From positions 1-64,000 of the forward strand of contig JABDAV010000002.1 in NCBI GenBank assembly GCA_013289015.1: a stretch of 64,000 bases of DNA. The letters run 5' to 3'. This document shows positions 29,350 to 39,839 of this stretch, piece after piece; the first letter of the stretch is position 1, and every line of letters begins with the position of its first letter. Origin of the DNA: Bacteroidota bacterium. Its GTDB lineage: Bacteria; Bacteroidota; Bacteroidia; Chitinophagales; Chitinophagaceae. The position numbers and the translations under genes are program-made. Under the pieces are notes generated by a model. That model did not search any database, was not told the DNA's origin, and saw only the letters and a program-made list of their open reading frames with translations.

Positions 29350-30435
29350 ATGAACGAACATTTTTACGCGGCTATTCTTGCCGGCGGTTTAGGGACAAGA
29401 TTTTGGCCAAAGAGCCGCTCTGGTTATCCCAAACAATTTTTAGATATTCTCGGCTGTGGTGAAACGCTTATACAATCAACCTATAAACGCTATACATCTT
29501 TTATACTTCCTGAGAATATCTTTATTATAACCTCTGATGAATATGTTGATATAACGAGACAACAGTTACCGGGTATAAAACCTGAAAATATTTTATCAGA
29601 ACCAAGCAGAAAAAATACAGCACCCTGTGTTAGTTATATCTCTTTTAAACTTTTACAAAAAGATCCCGACGCAGTGTTGGTGGTAGCCCCAAGCGACCAT
29701 ATAGTAAGTGACATAGAAACATTCAAAACACTGACATTGCAGGCGCTAAACTTCACAAAGAACAACGCCGCTTTCGTAACACTTGGTATTAAACCAACAT
29801 ACCCTAATACCGGTTACGGATATATTCAGTATGATATTAATACCGTTAAAGATGGTAACGTTTACGAAGTAAAAACTTTTATAGAAAAACCGGATATTGA
29901 ATTAGCCCGAACATTTTTAACGAGCGAAGAATTTTTATGGAATTCCGGTATTTTCATCTGGGATGTAAAAACTATTCTCGCGGCTTTTGAACAATTCCAG
30001 CCGGAGATGTTTGAACTTTTTGCTGCAGAAAAAAACAATTTCAATACGTCTGAAGAAAAAGCAGCATTAGGCCGCATCTATCCTTTATGCATTAATATAT
30101 CTATTGATTACGCTATCATGGAAAAAGCAGAAAATGTTTTTGTTATTCCTGCAGCTTTCGGATGGAGTGATCTCGGCACATGGAACAGTGCTTATAATAA
30201 CTTGGCGAAAAATAAAAACGGAAACGTTATTACCAGTGATAATGTCATCACTTTCGACTCAATAAATTCTTTTATATCCGCACCCGAGGAAAAACTGTTA
30301 GTGTTACAGGGGCTTGATGATTTCATAATCGTCGACACCAAAGATGTATTGCTCATCTGCAAAAAGGAAAAAGAACAACAGGTTAAAGATTTTTTAGCCG
30401 AAGTAAAAAAGAAAAAAGGAGATAAATATTTATAG
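29350..30435 (+). CDS. manC: mannose-1-phosphate guanylyltransferase
   Basis: AAILAGGLGTRFWPKSRSGYPKQFLDI, FIEKPD, WNSGIFIW. Confidence 0.92.
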   Translation: MNEHFYAAILAGGLGTRFWPKSRSGYPKQFLDILGCGETLIQSTYKRYTSFILPENIFIITSDEYVDITRQQLPGIKPENILSEPSRKNTAPCVSYISFKLLQKDPDAVLVVAPSDHIVSDIETFKTLTLQALNFTKNNAAFVTLGIKPTYPNTGYGYIQYDINTVKDGNVYEVKTFIEKPDIELARTFLTSEEFLWNSGIFIWDVKTILAAFEQFQPEMFELFAAEKNNFNTSEEKAALGRIYPLCINISIDYAIMEKAENVFVIPAAFGWSDLGTWNSAYNNLAKNKNGNVITSDNVITFDSINSFISAPEEKLLVLQGLDDFIIVDTKDVLLICKKEKEQQVKDFLAEVKKKKGDKYL

Positions 30436-30443
30436 TTACCCGC

Positions 30444-31451
30444 CTAAACCTGCAGCCTGCTTATCTCAAGCATGCGCTGTATTGGTTTTAATGCAGCTAC
30501 TCTTGTTTTTTCATCCATTAAAATCTCAGGTTGCTCATACTTCATACAGAGATATAATTTTTCGAGCGTATTTAATTTCATATGCGGGCAATCATTGCAT
30601 GCGCACATATTATCCGGCGGCGCCGGAATAAAAGTTTTCAAAGGCGCATCTTTCTGCATCTGGTGTAAAATTCCTGTTTCCGTTGCTACAATAAATTCAT
30701 TGGCCGAATCAGTAATGGCGAATTTTAATAATTGCGTGGTGCTTCCGATATAATCTGCATATTGTAAAACAGTTTCTTCACATTCAGGATGCGCAATAAT
30801 TTTTGCGTTGGGATTTAGGGTTTTCAACTTTAATATTTTTTGCTGGCTGAAAATTTCGTGCACCATGCAGGCACCGTTCCACAATAACATATCGCGGCCT
30901 GTTTTCTTAATAAGATAAGCGCCAAGATTTTTATCGGGAGCAAAAATGATGGGCTGATCTTTAGGAACGCTTTCTATTATTTTTTGAGCATTGCTGCTTG
31001 TGCAGATAATATCACTCATCGCTTTTATATCTGCTGTGCAATTAATGTATGAGATAACGATATGATCGGGATGCTTTTCCCTGAAAGCCTTAAAAATATT
31101 TGCCGGAGCACTGTCTGCCAAGGAGCAGCCTGCCTTCAGATCGGGCAACAAAACCTTTTTATTTGGATTAAGAATTTTTGCAGTTTCTGCCATGAAGTGA
31201 ACGCCTGCAAAAACGATTATATCTGCATTCGTTTTTTCAGCTTGCTGAGCCAGTCCAAGGCTATCGCCGATATAATCAGCTACATCCTGTATATCAGGTT
31301 CCTGGTAATAATGCGCAAGCACAATGGCACTCTTTTCTTTTTTTAATAATTCTATTTCACAAAACAAATCAACAGAAGCATCTACTTCCATATCCAAAAA
31401 TCCTCGCCTGTCTACTTCAGTCCTTGCTCTCTCTATGTTTATATCTACCAT
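30444..31451 (-). CDS. nadA: quinolinate synthase
   Basis: [56 protein letters not shown]; start at MVDINIERA. Confidence 0.94.
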   Translation of the reverse strand: MVDINIERARTEVDRRGFLDMEVDASVDLFCEIELLKKEKSAIVLAHYYQEPDIQDVADYIGDSLGLAQQAEKTNADIIVFAGVHFMAETAKILNPNKKVLLPDLKAGCSLADSAPANIFKAFREKHPDHIVISYINCTADIKAMSDIICTSSNAQKIIESVPKDQPIIFAPDKNLGAYLIKKTGRDMLLWNGACMVHEIFSQQKILKLKTLNPNAKIIAHPECEETVLQYADYIGSTTQLLKFAITDSANEFIVATETGILHQMQKDAPLKTFIPAPPDNMCACNDCPHMKLNTLEKLYLCMKYEQPEILMDEKTRVAALKPIQRMLEISRLQV

Positions 31452-31916
31452 AGTATTTGTATTAATAAAAACAATTTTTATAAAAGAACTTATTACTATT
31501 ACGGGTGTGGATATGGTTAAAACTTTGTTATCCACATTGTACAAAGTTAAATTAAGACAGTTTATTAAGCCGGAATTCACAGGTATTTCACATAGACGGA
31601 ATGCAGCCTGTTTGAATTTTGAATAGATTTTAACAGTATGTTGAAAACAACCGTTGATGAGATCAGTATTTTTAATTCACATGATACGCATGTTATAATC
31701 AATATCAGATAATGTGTCTAAATCTGTCGTTAGCATGGTTCCTTGTAAAAGACTGGTTTTTATTCTATAGTTATTCAACTTTGGATGGATGAAAAGGAGT
31801 GTTTCCCACAAAAGAATGATGCTTTCAACAGGTGGATGTTAATTCAGGTTTCACAAAAAAAATGGACAACAAAGTCAGCTGAAAAATGTGAAAGCAACAA
31901 AGGTTATCACTCACAA

Positions 31917-31947
31917 TTTGTTCTAACCCCCAATTCCCCTATTTTTG
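31917..31947 (+). promoter_or_regulatory. Bacteroidota-type promoter TTTG-N19-TATTTTTG
   Basis: Exact -33/-7 spacing upstream of the PPIase gene. Confidence 0.7.
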
Positions 31948-31966
31948 CCATCCTTTAAAAATTGAT

Positions 31967-34078
31967 ATGTCACTTATTCAGAAGATCCGGGACAGAGCAG
32001 CCTGGATAATTTCCGGCGCGATTGGCGTTTCTCTGCTTGCATTTATAGTACAGGATTATTTTTTTAATAAGGGCCGCGCTTCTATGAGCACAAGCTCAAC
32101 GATAGGCAAGGTCAACGGCGAAATCATAGGTCGCGATACATTTGAACATAAAGTAAGTTTTTATGATCAGATGAATAATGGCCAGTATCAACACAGCCAG
32201 TTGATCCCGCAAGTTTGGGATTTTATGGTTAACCAAATCATTGTAGACCAGGAAACAGAAAAACTTGGCATTGATGTTAATTCCAACGAGCTTTCAGATA
32301 TCCTGTTTGGCAATAACCCGCCACAGTTCATGCAGCAATATTTTACAAACCCAAAAACAGGTGTGTATGATGCCAACACTGCAAAAAAACAAATTGCTGC
32401 TATAAAAAGCAGGGCGAATGATCCCCAGGTAAAAAATTTTACTGAGGCTTATATAGATCCAACCATTATGCAAACAAAGGCTGAAAAGTACCAGTCTTTA
32501 ATAACCGGTGCTGTGTATGTTCCAAAATGGATGTCTGAAAAAATGAATGCTGATGCCAATGCGATGGCAAAAGCATCTTTTGTGTTTGTACCATATACAA
32601 CTGTTTCGGATAGTTCAGTAACAGTTACCGGTGATGAAATGGCAGCATATATAAAAAAGCATGAAGCGCAATTTAAAAGAGATGATGAAACGCGCACTAT
32701 ATCATACGTGTCTTTCAGTGGTGCACCAAGTGCGGCCGATTCTGAGGCTTTACGCAACAACCTTAGTCAATTAAAAGCGCAATTTGCTGCTTCAAACGAT
32801 GAAAAATCTTTCTTGAATTCTAATTCCAGCGACAAACAATTTTATAACAGTTTTGTTGCAGGCAGCAAAATAACAGAAACAGTTAAGGACACTTTGTTCA
32901 GGCTTTCTGTGGGAGAAGTATTCGGTCCATATATAAATGGTAATGACTATGTACTTGCAAAAATAGTAGCGAAGCAGGCGATGCCTGATTCTGCAAAAGT
33001 GCGCCACATATTAGTTGCAACACAGCAGCAGGACCAAAGTACAGGACAGTTTACCCCAATCAGAGATGATAGCGCTGCCATAAAAAGACTAGATAGCGCC
33101 ATTGCTTTAATAAAGAGCGGAGTATCGTTTGATTCTGTTGCAAGAGTATATTCAGATGATCCCGGCAGCAGGGATAACGGTGGTGTGTATGATTACTTCC
33201 CTTCAGGCCAAATGGATCCTGCTTTCAACGATTTTGCTTTCACCGGGCATGTGGGACAAACAAAAGTTGTTCAAACTGTTTATGGATATCATTATGTTGA
33301 AATACTTGGTCAGAAAGGAAGTGAAACTGGTTATAAGATCGCTTACCAGGCAAAGTCAATAACAGCAAGCACAGAAACAGATAATGCAGCTGATAACGCA
33401 GCATCCCAGTTTGCTGCTGCAAGCCAGAACCAGAAAGATTTTGAAGCCAATGCCAAAAAGCAAAACCTCACCGTTTTGTCTTCCCAGGAATTCAAGCAAA
33501 ACGATTTTACCGTTCCGGGATTAGGCGAAAGCAGAGATTTGATCAGGTGGGCTTATGATAACAAAGTCGGCGCTGTTTCTACACCGCAAAACATGAACGA
33601 TAATTACATTGTTGCCATACTTACTTCAGTAAGTTCCAAAGGGCTTGCTTCACCCAACTCTGTTCAATCAACAGTAGAGCCTTTGGTGCGTAATGAAAAG
33701 AAAGCGAAGATCATTATTGATAAACAGATGAAGGGCAGCAGCTTGCTGCAGGTTGCACAGAATGCGCATCAAACAGTGCAGAATGCTGACAGCTTAAGTT
33801 TCGGTGCATACATTGTACCGGCTATTGGCAACGAACCTAAATTTATCGGTGCTGCATTCAACAAACAGCTTTTACATAAAAAGAGTGATCCATTGGCAGG
33901 AAACTCCGGTGTTTTTGTAGTACAATCAGAAGGTGTTTTTGGCGGACCATCACTCGGGCAATCAGCGGAACTTCAAAAACAGCAATTGGAGCAAATGCTT
34001 AAACAGCAGGTATCCCAGGCAATCACAGCCTTGCGCAAAGCTGCAGATGTAGAAGATGATCGTTACAAATTTTATTAA
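31967..34078 (+). CDS. PpiD/SurA-type peptidylprolyl isomerase
   Basis: N-terminal TM anchor, parvulin domain VRHILVATQQ...YSDDPGSRDNGGVYDYFPSGQMDPAFNDFAF. Confidence 0.92.
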   Translation: MSLIQKIRDRAAWIISGAIGVSLLAFIVQDYFFNKGRASMSTSSTIGKVNGEIIGRDTFEHKVSFYDQMNNGQYQHSQLIPQVWDFMVNQIIVDQETEKLGIDVNSNELSDILFGNNPPQFMQQYFTNPKTGVYDANTAKKQIAAIKSRANDPQVKNFTEAYIDPTIMQTKAEKYQSLITGAVYVPKWMSEKMNADANAMAKASFVFVPYTTVSDSSVTVTGDEMAAYIKKHEAQFKRDDETRTISYVSFSGAPSAADSEALRNNLSQLKAQFAASNDEKSFLNSNSSDKQFYNSFVAGSKITETVKDTLFRLSVGEVFGPYINGNDYVLAKIVAKQAMPDSAKVRHILVATQQQDQSTGQFTPIRDDSAAIKRLDSAIALIKSGVSFDSVARVYSDDPGSRDNGGVYDYFPSGQMDPAFNDFAFTGHVGQTKVVQTVYGYHYVEILGQKGSETGYKIAYQAKSITASTETDNAADNAASQFAAASQNQKDFEANAKKQNLTVLSSQEFKQNDFTVPGLGESRDLIRWAYDNKVGAVSTPQNMNDNYIVAILTSVSSKGLASPNSVQSTVEPLVRNEKKAKIIIDKQMKGSSLLQVAQNAHQTVQNADSLSFGAYIVPAIGNEPKFIGAAFNKQLLHKKSDPLAGNSGVFVVQSEGVFGGPSLGQSAELQKQQLEQMLKQQVSQAITALRKAADVEDDRYKFY

Positions 34079-34099
34079 TAAAATTCAAACAACATCAAA

Positions 34100-34125
34100 C
34101 AAAGGCGGCCGCGCGGCCGCCTTTG
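34100..34125 (+). terminator. Terminator with 26-bp perfect palindrome
   Basis: CAAAGGCGGCCGCGCGGCCGCCTTTG then TTTTTTAT. Confidence 0.85.
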
Positions 34126-34165
34126 TTTTTTATAAGCTTTAAGGTTTAGTAACTTTGAACAAATA

Positions 34166-34684
34166 ATGATTATGCAAGCAAGCGATTTGATAATGAACCG
34201 TGTTGAGGCAAGTGGATTGATGACTTTAGATCTTGAAGATTTCTATCCAAAAGAAATGATAAAAGTCTTTGATTTAAAAGATTATTTGTTTCGCGGGTTG
34301 ATCATAAAAGAAAAAGAATTTCGCGAAGCATTAAAAAAAACAAACTGGTCTGAATTCGAGAACTGCAATGTTGCGGTTATATGTTCAACAGATGCAATCA
34401 TTCCTGTGTGGGCGTACATGCTTGCTGCCACATATCTGCAGCCTGCTGTAAAAAATATTGTATTGGGTGATAGGGAAAAACTGGTTGAAACGATTATACT
34501 GAATAACATCAGCACAATTAACACAAACGATTATTTTGATAAACGTGTTGTTGTTAAAGGATGCGGAGATGTAAAGATCCCTGACAGCGCTTATCTTACT
34601 ATTACAGCAAAGCTTCAGCCTTTTGTAAAGAGCATTATGTATGGCGAGCCTTGCAGCACAGTTCCCGTATATAAAAGAAAATAA
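34166..34684 (+). CDS. DUF2480 family protein
   Basis: VEASGLMTLDLEDFYP..IKVFDLKDYLFRGLIIKEKEFR..VAVICSTDAIIPVWAYMLA. Confidence 0.85.
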   Translation: MIMQASDLIMNRVEASGLMTLDLEDFYPKEMIKVFDLKDYLFRGLIIKEKEFREALKKTNWSEFENCNVAVICSTDAIIPVWAYMLAATYLQPAVKNIVLGDREKLVETIILNNISTINTNDYFDKRVVVKGCGDVKIPDSAYLTITAKLQPFVKSIMYGEPCSTVPVYKRK

Positions 34685-34694
34685 ACCGGTCTTA

Positions 34695-35276
34695 TTACCA
34701 ATCTTTTTCAGGCTGGGTTGTGTTGTTTTTGTTCTGTAGCTTTTGTTGCAGTTGATTTTCCTGGTTACGCAATTCATTAAACTTTTGCTGCATCATTTGT
34801 TTACTTAGAGGCGGCTGCTTTTGTTGTTTGGGATTCTGCTGTTGTTTATTGCTTTGTGGCTGATTTTTCTGTTGCTGGTTTAATTCATTCAATGCTTTTT
34901 GCAGGTTTTCCCGGGTTTCATCATCATTTGGATTTTCTTTTAAAGAAGCTTTGAAAGAATTGATCGCACTTAGCAAATCTTTTCCTTTTATGAATGCGAG
35001 TGCCTTGTTGTAATTAGATTCTGCTTTCATGGAATTGAGATTAACCGTTTCAATTACTTTATCATAATTTTTATTCGCTTCATTTATATGATCCTGTTTC
35101 TGCAAAGCATTCGCAAGATTAAAACGCGCAGTGGTATTTGAAGCGTCTTTCTTTAATGCGGTTTGATAGTTTTTTACTGCTTCATCATAATCGCCTTTTC
35201 GATAGGCCTCATTTCCTTTTGCAATATCATTGTTTGCGTTTTGAGCATATAATGTGGCTGTGAAAAAAAGAAGCAA
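34695..35276 (-). CDS. TPR-repeat protein (BatC-like)
   Basis: TPR motifs AYRKGDYDEAVKNYQTALKKDASNTTARFNLANAL; Q/N-rich tail. Confidence 0.85.
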   Translation of the reverse strand: MLLFFTATLYAQNANNDIAKGNEAYRKGDYDEAVKNYQTALKKDASNTTARFNLANALQKQDHINEANKNYDKVIETVNLNSMKAESNYNKALAFIKGKDLLSAINSFKASLKENPNDDETRENLQKALNELNQQQKNQPQSNKQQQNPKQQKQPPLSKQMMQQKFNELRNQENQLQQKLQNKNNTTQPEKDW

Positions 35277-35293
35277 TATGGTTGATAGAATTT

Positions 35294-36307
35294 TCAGTTT
35301 TTGTTTCTTTTTATTTCGGGAATAAATATTTCGGCAATCAGTATCAGCAATGCACTTAACACAAACAATGGATACAAAGAGGCGTACTCTTTAGTGTCGC
35401 CGTTGCCTTCAATAGCTTTTTTATCCATGCTGTTTAAAACCGCTGAAATATTATTTACCGCTGAAGGAATATTGTCAAGATGCTGATAGATGCCGCCTGT
35501 ACTTTGTGCGATCTGTTTCAATTCATTTTCATTCAACTTGCTCATAATTGTTTGGCCATTCATATCAACTTTATATGTGTTGGTGCCCGGCTCCAAAATA
35601 GGTGAGCCTTCTGCGCTGCCAACGCCAACTGTGGTTACAATAATTCCGTTATCAGATAGCTGCTGCAATATTTCTATTGCGTGCGGATCATGATCTTCAC
35701 CATCAGTAACCAGGATAATACTCTTATACTTTTTTTCCTGTGTGTTGAATGAGTTCTCACAAAGTTCTAATGCATTGCCGATAACAGTTCCCTGCATAGG
35801 CACAGCATCCGGCGAAGCATTTGAAATATATAATTTTGCTATGGAAAAATCATTCGTAAGCGGCATTTGTAAAAATGCTCGGCCGGCAAACAAAACAAGC
35901 CCAACACGATCATCGCCCAGCCTGTCGAACAATGAATTGATAAAATCCTTTGATGCTTCAAGTCTTGATGGTTTTACATCTTCAGCCCACATACTTTTGC
36001 TAAGATCGAGCGCGATCATTACATCAATACCTCCTTTCTTTTCTTTCTCACCGGTAACGGGTTTTCTTAAATTGGCGGTTGCAATTATCAAAAGAGAAAT
36101 TGCTGAAAGTATAAGCAGGAACTTTAGCTTGTAACGTTTAGCCGAATATGTTTTTGTAAGTTGATCAATAAGTTTTTCATCACCCAACGACCTCTTTACT
36201 TTTTTCTTCCAGTGCAATACAAAAAGAAAAAGCAAAGCCAGCGGAATAATGATGAATAAACCGTATAAATATTCTGTATGTTCAAACGAAAACATAAGCA
36301 GCTGCAA
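35294..36307 (-). CDS. VWA domain membrane protein (BatA/BatB-like)
   Basis: DVMIALDLSKSMWAEDVKPSRLEASK MIDAS motif, TM segments at both ends. Confidence 0.92.
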   Translation of the reverse strand: MQLLMFSFEHTEYLYGLFIIIPLALLFLFVLHWKKKVKRSLGDEKLIDQLTKTYSAKRYKLKFLLILSAISLLIIATANLRKPVTGEKEKKGGIDVMIALDLSKSMWAEDVKPSRLEASKDFINSLFDRLGDDRVGLVLFAGRAFLQMPLTNDFSIAKLYISNASPDAVPMQGTVIGNALELCENSFNTQEKKYKSIILVTDGEDHDPHAIEILQQLSDNGIIVTTVGVGSAEGSPILEPGTNTYKVDMNGQTIMSKLNENELKQIAQSTGGIYQHLDNIPSAVNNISAVLNSMDKKAIEGNGDTKEYASLYPLFVLSALLILIAEIFIPEIKRNKN

Positions 36308-36394
36308 TCTACAAGCATTGCGCCAATTGAGTAGTAGTGATTAAAAATTTATGCTTTGATTAAATCAATAATAAGGCCTTAAAAGCTGTGGGTA

Positions 36395-37228
36395 TTATTT
36401 TATTCCTTTGAAAAAGCCATATTGTGTGAGGATGTTTTTAAGAATATCGATGCGAATATTTTTCATATCCATATTCTGCGGGCCCTCTATCTGCAGCACG
36501 AAAAAATAAGGATGTAGATTTTCTTCTTCCCAACCAACAATCCATCCGATTGAACTTCCATCTTCTTTAAACCCCCAACCTGTTTTATAACTTAATTTAT
36601 AATTGGAATTATCTTCCTGCAGCATTACTTTTTTTACAACTTCCTGTACGCGTTTTTGAAAAGGTAACTGATCAAAATATAATTTTTCCACTAAGCCTAA
36701 TTGTTCATCGGCGGTTATTTTAAAATTGTTATCAAGCCAGAAGCTATCAAGATCGGTATGAATAACCGCGCGACCATTCTTAGCGGCGTAACCAATGCTA
36801 TCGAGCCAATGCTGCATGGTATCTTTTCCGATTCTTCTTGCAACTTCCTGGTAGTAGGGAACTGCAGAAAGTTTAAAAGCCTGTTCCATGGTAAGATTTT
36901 TATTCCAGTTCGTATCTGCGCGAACAACACCATCCCAAGGAATAACCATTTTTTCGTTGGAGATAACGCCCGTTTGTAAACCGATCAATGAGTTCACTAT
37001 TTTAAAAGTAGAAGCAGGCAAGTAGGCACTGTCGGCAAAACGATGAATATCATAAATAGTGAATTGTGCATGGCCATTATCATACATGCCAAACGTTCCG
37101 GTAACATGATATTGATCAAAATATTTTTTTAGGCTATCGTCTGATGTGACGTTGTTGTTTGTGCAGGAGTTAAATAAGAAAACAATAAAAGAAAGGCAAA
37201 AGATCTTTAATTGAGATTTCAAGTTCAT
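36395..37228 (-). CDS. class D beta-lactamase (OXA-like)
   Basis: PASTFKIVNSLIGLQTG (STFK), SAVPYYQ (SxV), DSFWLDN, KTGWG. Confidence 0.88.
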   Translation of the reverse strand: MNLKSQLKIFCLSFIVFLFNSCTNNNVTSDDSLKKYFDQYHVTGTFGMYDNGHAQFTIYDIHRFADSAYLPASTFKIVNSLIGLQTGVISNEKMVIPWDGVVRADTNWNKNLTMEQAFKLSAVPYYQEVARRIGKDTMQHWLDSIGYAAKNGRAVIHTDLDSFWLDNNFKITADEQLGLVEKLYFDQLPFQKRVQEVVKKVMLQEDNSNYKLSYKTGWGFKEDGSSIGWIVGWEEENLHPYFFVLQIEGPQNMDMKNIRIDILKNILTQYGFFKGIK

Positions 37229-37252
37229 TTTATTTAGAAAAAAATTAATTAT

Positions 37253-38461
37253 TTATTTTATTACCTCAAGTTCCTTCCCAATTTTGGTAAACGCTTCAAT
37301 AGCTTTATCAATCTGATGCAGTTCGTGCGCAGCGCTTAACTGTACACGAATGCGCGCCTGTCCTTTTGGTACAACAGGATAAAAGAACCCAATTACATAA
37401 ATGCCTTCATCCAATAATTTCGAAGCAAAGTTTTGAGCAACAACGGCATCATATAACATTATAGGAACAATAGGATGTTCTCCCGGCTTTATATCAAAAC
37501 CGGCTTCTGTAATTTTTGTTCTGAAATATTTTGTATTGCGTTCAAGCTTATCACGCAGTTCTGTTGTTTCAGTCAGCATCTCAAACACAGCAAGGGAAGC
37601 ACCAACAATTGAAGGCGCCAATGTGTTTGAGAAAAGATAAGGCCTTGAACGTTGGCGCAGCATTTTAATGATCTCTTTTCTTCCACTGGTAAATCCGCCA
37701 TTGGCGCCGCCCAATGCTTTTCCTAATGTGCCAGTAATGACATCTACTTTGCCCATTACGTTTTTATATTCATGCGTGCCGCGTCCTGTTTTGCCTAAGA
37801 ACCCTGTGGAATGACTGTCATCGATCATAACAATAGCATCATACTTTTCTGCCAGCTCACAAACAATCTCCAATTGCGCAATTGTTCCATCCATACTGAA
37901 AGATCCATCGGTAACAATTATGCGGCTGCGTAAGTGTGCTGCATCCACCAATTTATTTTCAAGGTCTTCCATATTGTTATGCTCGTATCGATAACGCTGC
38001 GCTTTACATAAACGCACACCATCAATAACAGAAGCATGATTAAGCGCATCGCTTATAATAGCATCCTGCTCATTAAACAACGGTTCAAACACGCCGCCGT
38101 TTGCATCAAAAGCAGCGCAATACAAAATGGTATCTTCCGTTCCTAAAAATGTTGCTATCTTTTGTTCTAGCTCTTTATGAATATCCTGCGTACCGCAGAT
38201 AAAACGCACGCTGCTTAAGCCATAACCATGGCTTTCAATGGCTTTATGTGCAGCTTCTATTACTTTTGGATGAGAAGAAAGCCCAAGATAATTATTGGCA
38301 CAAAAGTTTAAAACCGTTTTGTCATTTACTACAATTTCTGCGCCCTGCGGGCTTGTGATAATGCGCTCTTTTTTTAATAATCCTGATGATTCAATTTCCT
38401 GTAGTTCAGAAAATATACGCTGAACAAAAGGCTCATTCATAGCAATGTTATTATTGCGCAA
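37253..38461 (-). CDS. kbl: glycine C-acetyltransferase
   Basis: NFCANNYLGLSSHP, DDSHSTGFLGKTGRGTHE, TGTLGKALGGANGGF. Confidence 0.93.
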   Translation of the reverse strand: MRNNNIAMNEPFVQRIFSELQEIESSGLLKKERIITSPQGAEIVVNDKTVLNFCANNYLGLSSHPKVIEAAHKAIESHGYGLSSVRFICGTQDIHKELEQKIATFLGTEDTILYCAAFDANGGVFEPLFNEQDAIISDALNHASVIDGVRLCKAQRYRYEHNNMEDLENKLVDAAHLRSRIIVTDGSFSMDGTIAQLEIVCELAEKYDAIVMIDDSHSTGFLGKTGRGTHEYKNVMGKVDVITGTLGKALGGANGGFTSGRKEIIKMLRQRSRPYLFSNTLAPSIVGASLAVFEMLTETTELRDKLERNTKYFRTKITEAGFDIKPGEHPIVPIMLYDAVVAQNFASKLLDEGIYVIGFFYPVVPKGQARIRVQLSAAHELHQIDKAIEAFTKIGKELEVIK

Positions 38462-38864
38462 ACCTAATACAATCTTATTTTATGCCCGCGCCTGTAATTT
38501 GTTTTAAATTCTTTAACATGAAAAAATATTCGAGGAACAGGTTTACGAGTATATTCGTAGCATAAACCAATTACCATCCGCTATCTGAAAAGCATATTAA
38601 TCTTCACAGCATCTGTATTGCTGATTATAACGGTGATCATACTTATTTCCGATAAAGAAGTAAAGGCTGAACAAGCCCAACCTGTAAATTCAGGTGGTTC
38701 AAATGCCCAAGTTGAAAAAGCCAAGCAGAATTCCATTAAGAAAAGATTTATATCCTACTACAATGAAAGAGTTACATTGTATTGATTCTTGCTGTTGATT
38801 TTTCCATTTTGTTTTAGTGTACACGGATTTTATTTATTGAGCAGCTTATATTATTTTACAAAGC

Positions 38865-39824
38865 ATGTCAGCATTCGATAACCGGATAACAAGACTCTTC
38901 AATATTGATTGCCCAATCGTTCAGGCAGGTATGGTTTGGACAAGTGGATGGAAGCTTGCAAGTGCTGTAAGTAATGCCGGTGCATTAGGTTTGATCGGAA
39001 GTGGCAGCATGTATCCCGAAGTCTTGAAACATCACATTGTAAAATGTAAGACTGCAACATCAAAACCTTTTGGTGTAAATATTCCTTTATTATATCCCGA
39101 TATTGAAAAACATATTCAAACAGTAATTGATGAAGGAATAGAAATAATTTTTACAAGTGCTGGCAATCCTAAAACATGGACGTCTGTCTTAAAGCAACAT
39201 GGGATTACTGTTGTGCATGTTGTAAGCAGCAGCATGTTTGCAAAAAAGGCCGAAGACGCAGGTTGTGATGCAGTAGTAGCTGAAGGCTTTGAAGCCGGTG
39301 GTCATAATGGTCGCGAAGAAACTACAACAATGGTATTAATACCCGCAGTAAAAGAAGCAGTTAAAATTCCTGTGTTAGCAGCCGGAGGAATCGCAACAGG
39401 AAAGCAAATGCTGGCTGCCATGATTTTAGGCGCTGATGGTGTTCAGGTTGGAAGCCGGTTCGTTTGCAGTAATGAAGCTTCTAATCATATAAAATTTAAA
39501 GAAGCGATTGTACATAGCAAAGAAGGCGATACAATGCTTTGCATAAAAAAAGTAGTGCCTGTCAGATTGCTTAAAAATGATTTTTATGAAACGATCACCA
39601 AGGCTGAAGCAAATGGTGCATCAAAAGAAGAGTTGCAAAATATATTGGGTCATGGCCGCGCAAAAAAGGGAATGCTTGAAGGTGATCTTACGGAAGGTGA
39701 ATTAGAGATCGGTGAAGTAAGTACACTCATAAAAGATATAAAACCTGCTGCTGAAATTGTGAATGAAATATGGAATGATTTCAATGCTGCTGTTAAAGAC
39801 CCTTTCTGTCAAGACAAAGAATAA
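38865..39824 (+). CDS. nitronate monooxygenase / 2-nitropropane dioxygenase family
   Basis: CPIVQAGMVWTSGWKLASAVSNAGALGLIG, VVAEGFEAGGHNGREE, VLAAGGIATGKQM. Confidence 0.93.
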   Translation: MSAFDNRITRLFNIDCPIVQAGMVWTSGWKLASAVSNAGALGLIGSGSMYPEVLKHHIVKCKTATSKPFGVNIPLLYPDIEKHIQTVIDEGIEIIFTSAGNPKTWTSVLKQHGITVVHVVSSSMFAKKAEDAGCDAVVAEGFEAGGHNGREETTTMVLIPAVKEAVKIPVLAAGGIATGKQMLAAMILGADGVQVGSRFVCSNEASNHIKFKEAIVHSKEGDTMLCIKKVVPVRLLKNDFYETITKAEANGASKEELQNILGHGRAKKGMLEGDLTEGELEIGEVSTLIKDIKPAAEIVNEIWNDFNAAVKDPFCQDKE

Positions 39825-39839
39825 CTGCATAATCATTAC

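Noticed and set aside
31500-31970. Chromosomal replication origin near the DnaA-box-like words
   Set aside because: Only two boxes, no dnaA or dnaN neighbours, and no clear AT-rich unwinding element.
36395-37228. Mobile resistance cassette around the beta-lactamase
   Set aside because: No transposase, integrase, attC or flanking repeats; neighbours are housekeeping genes.
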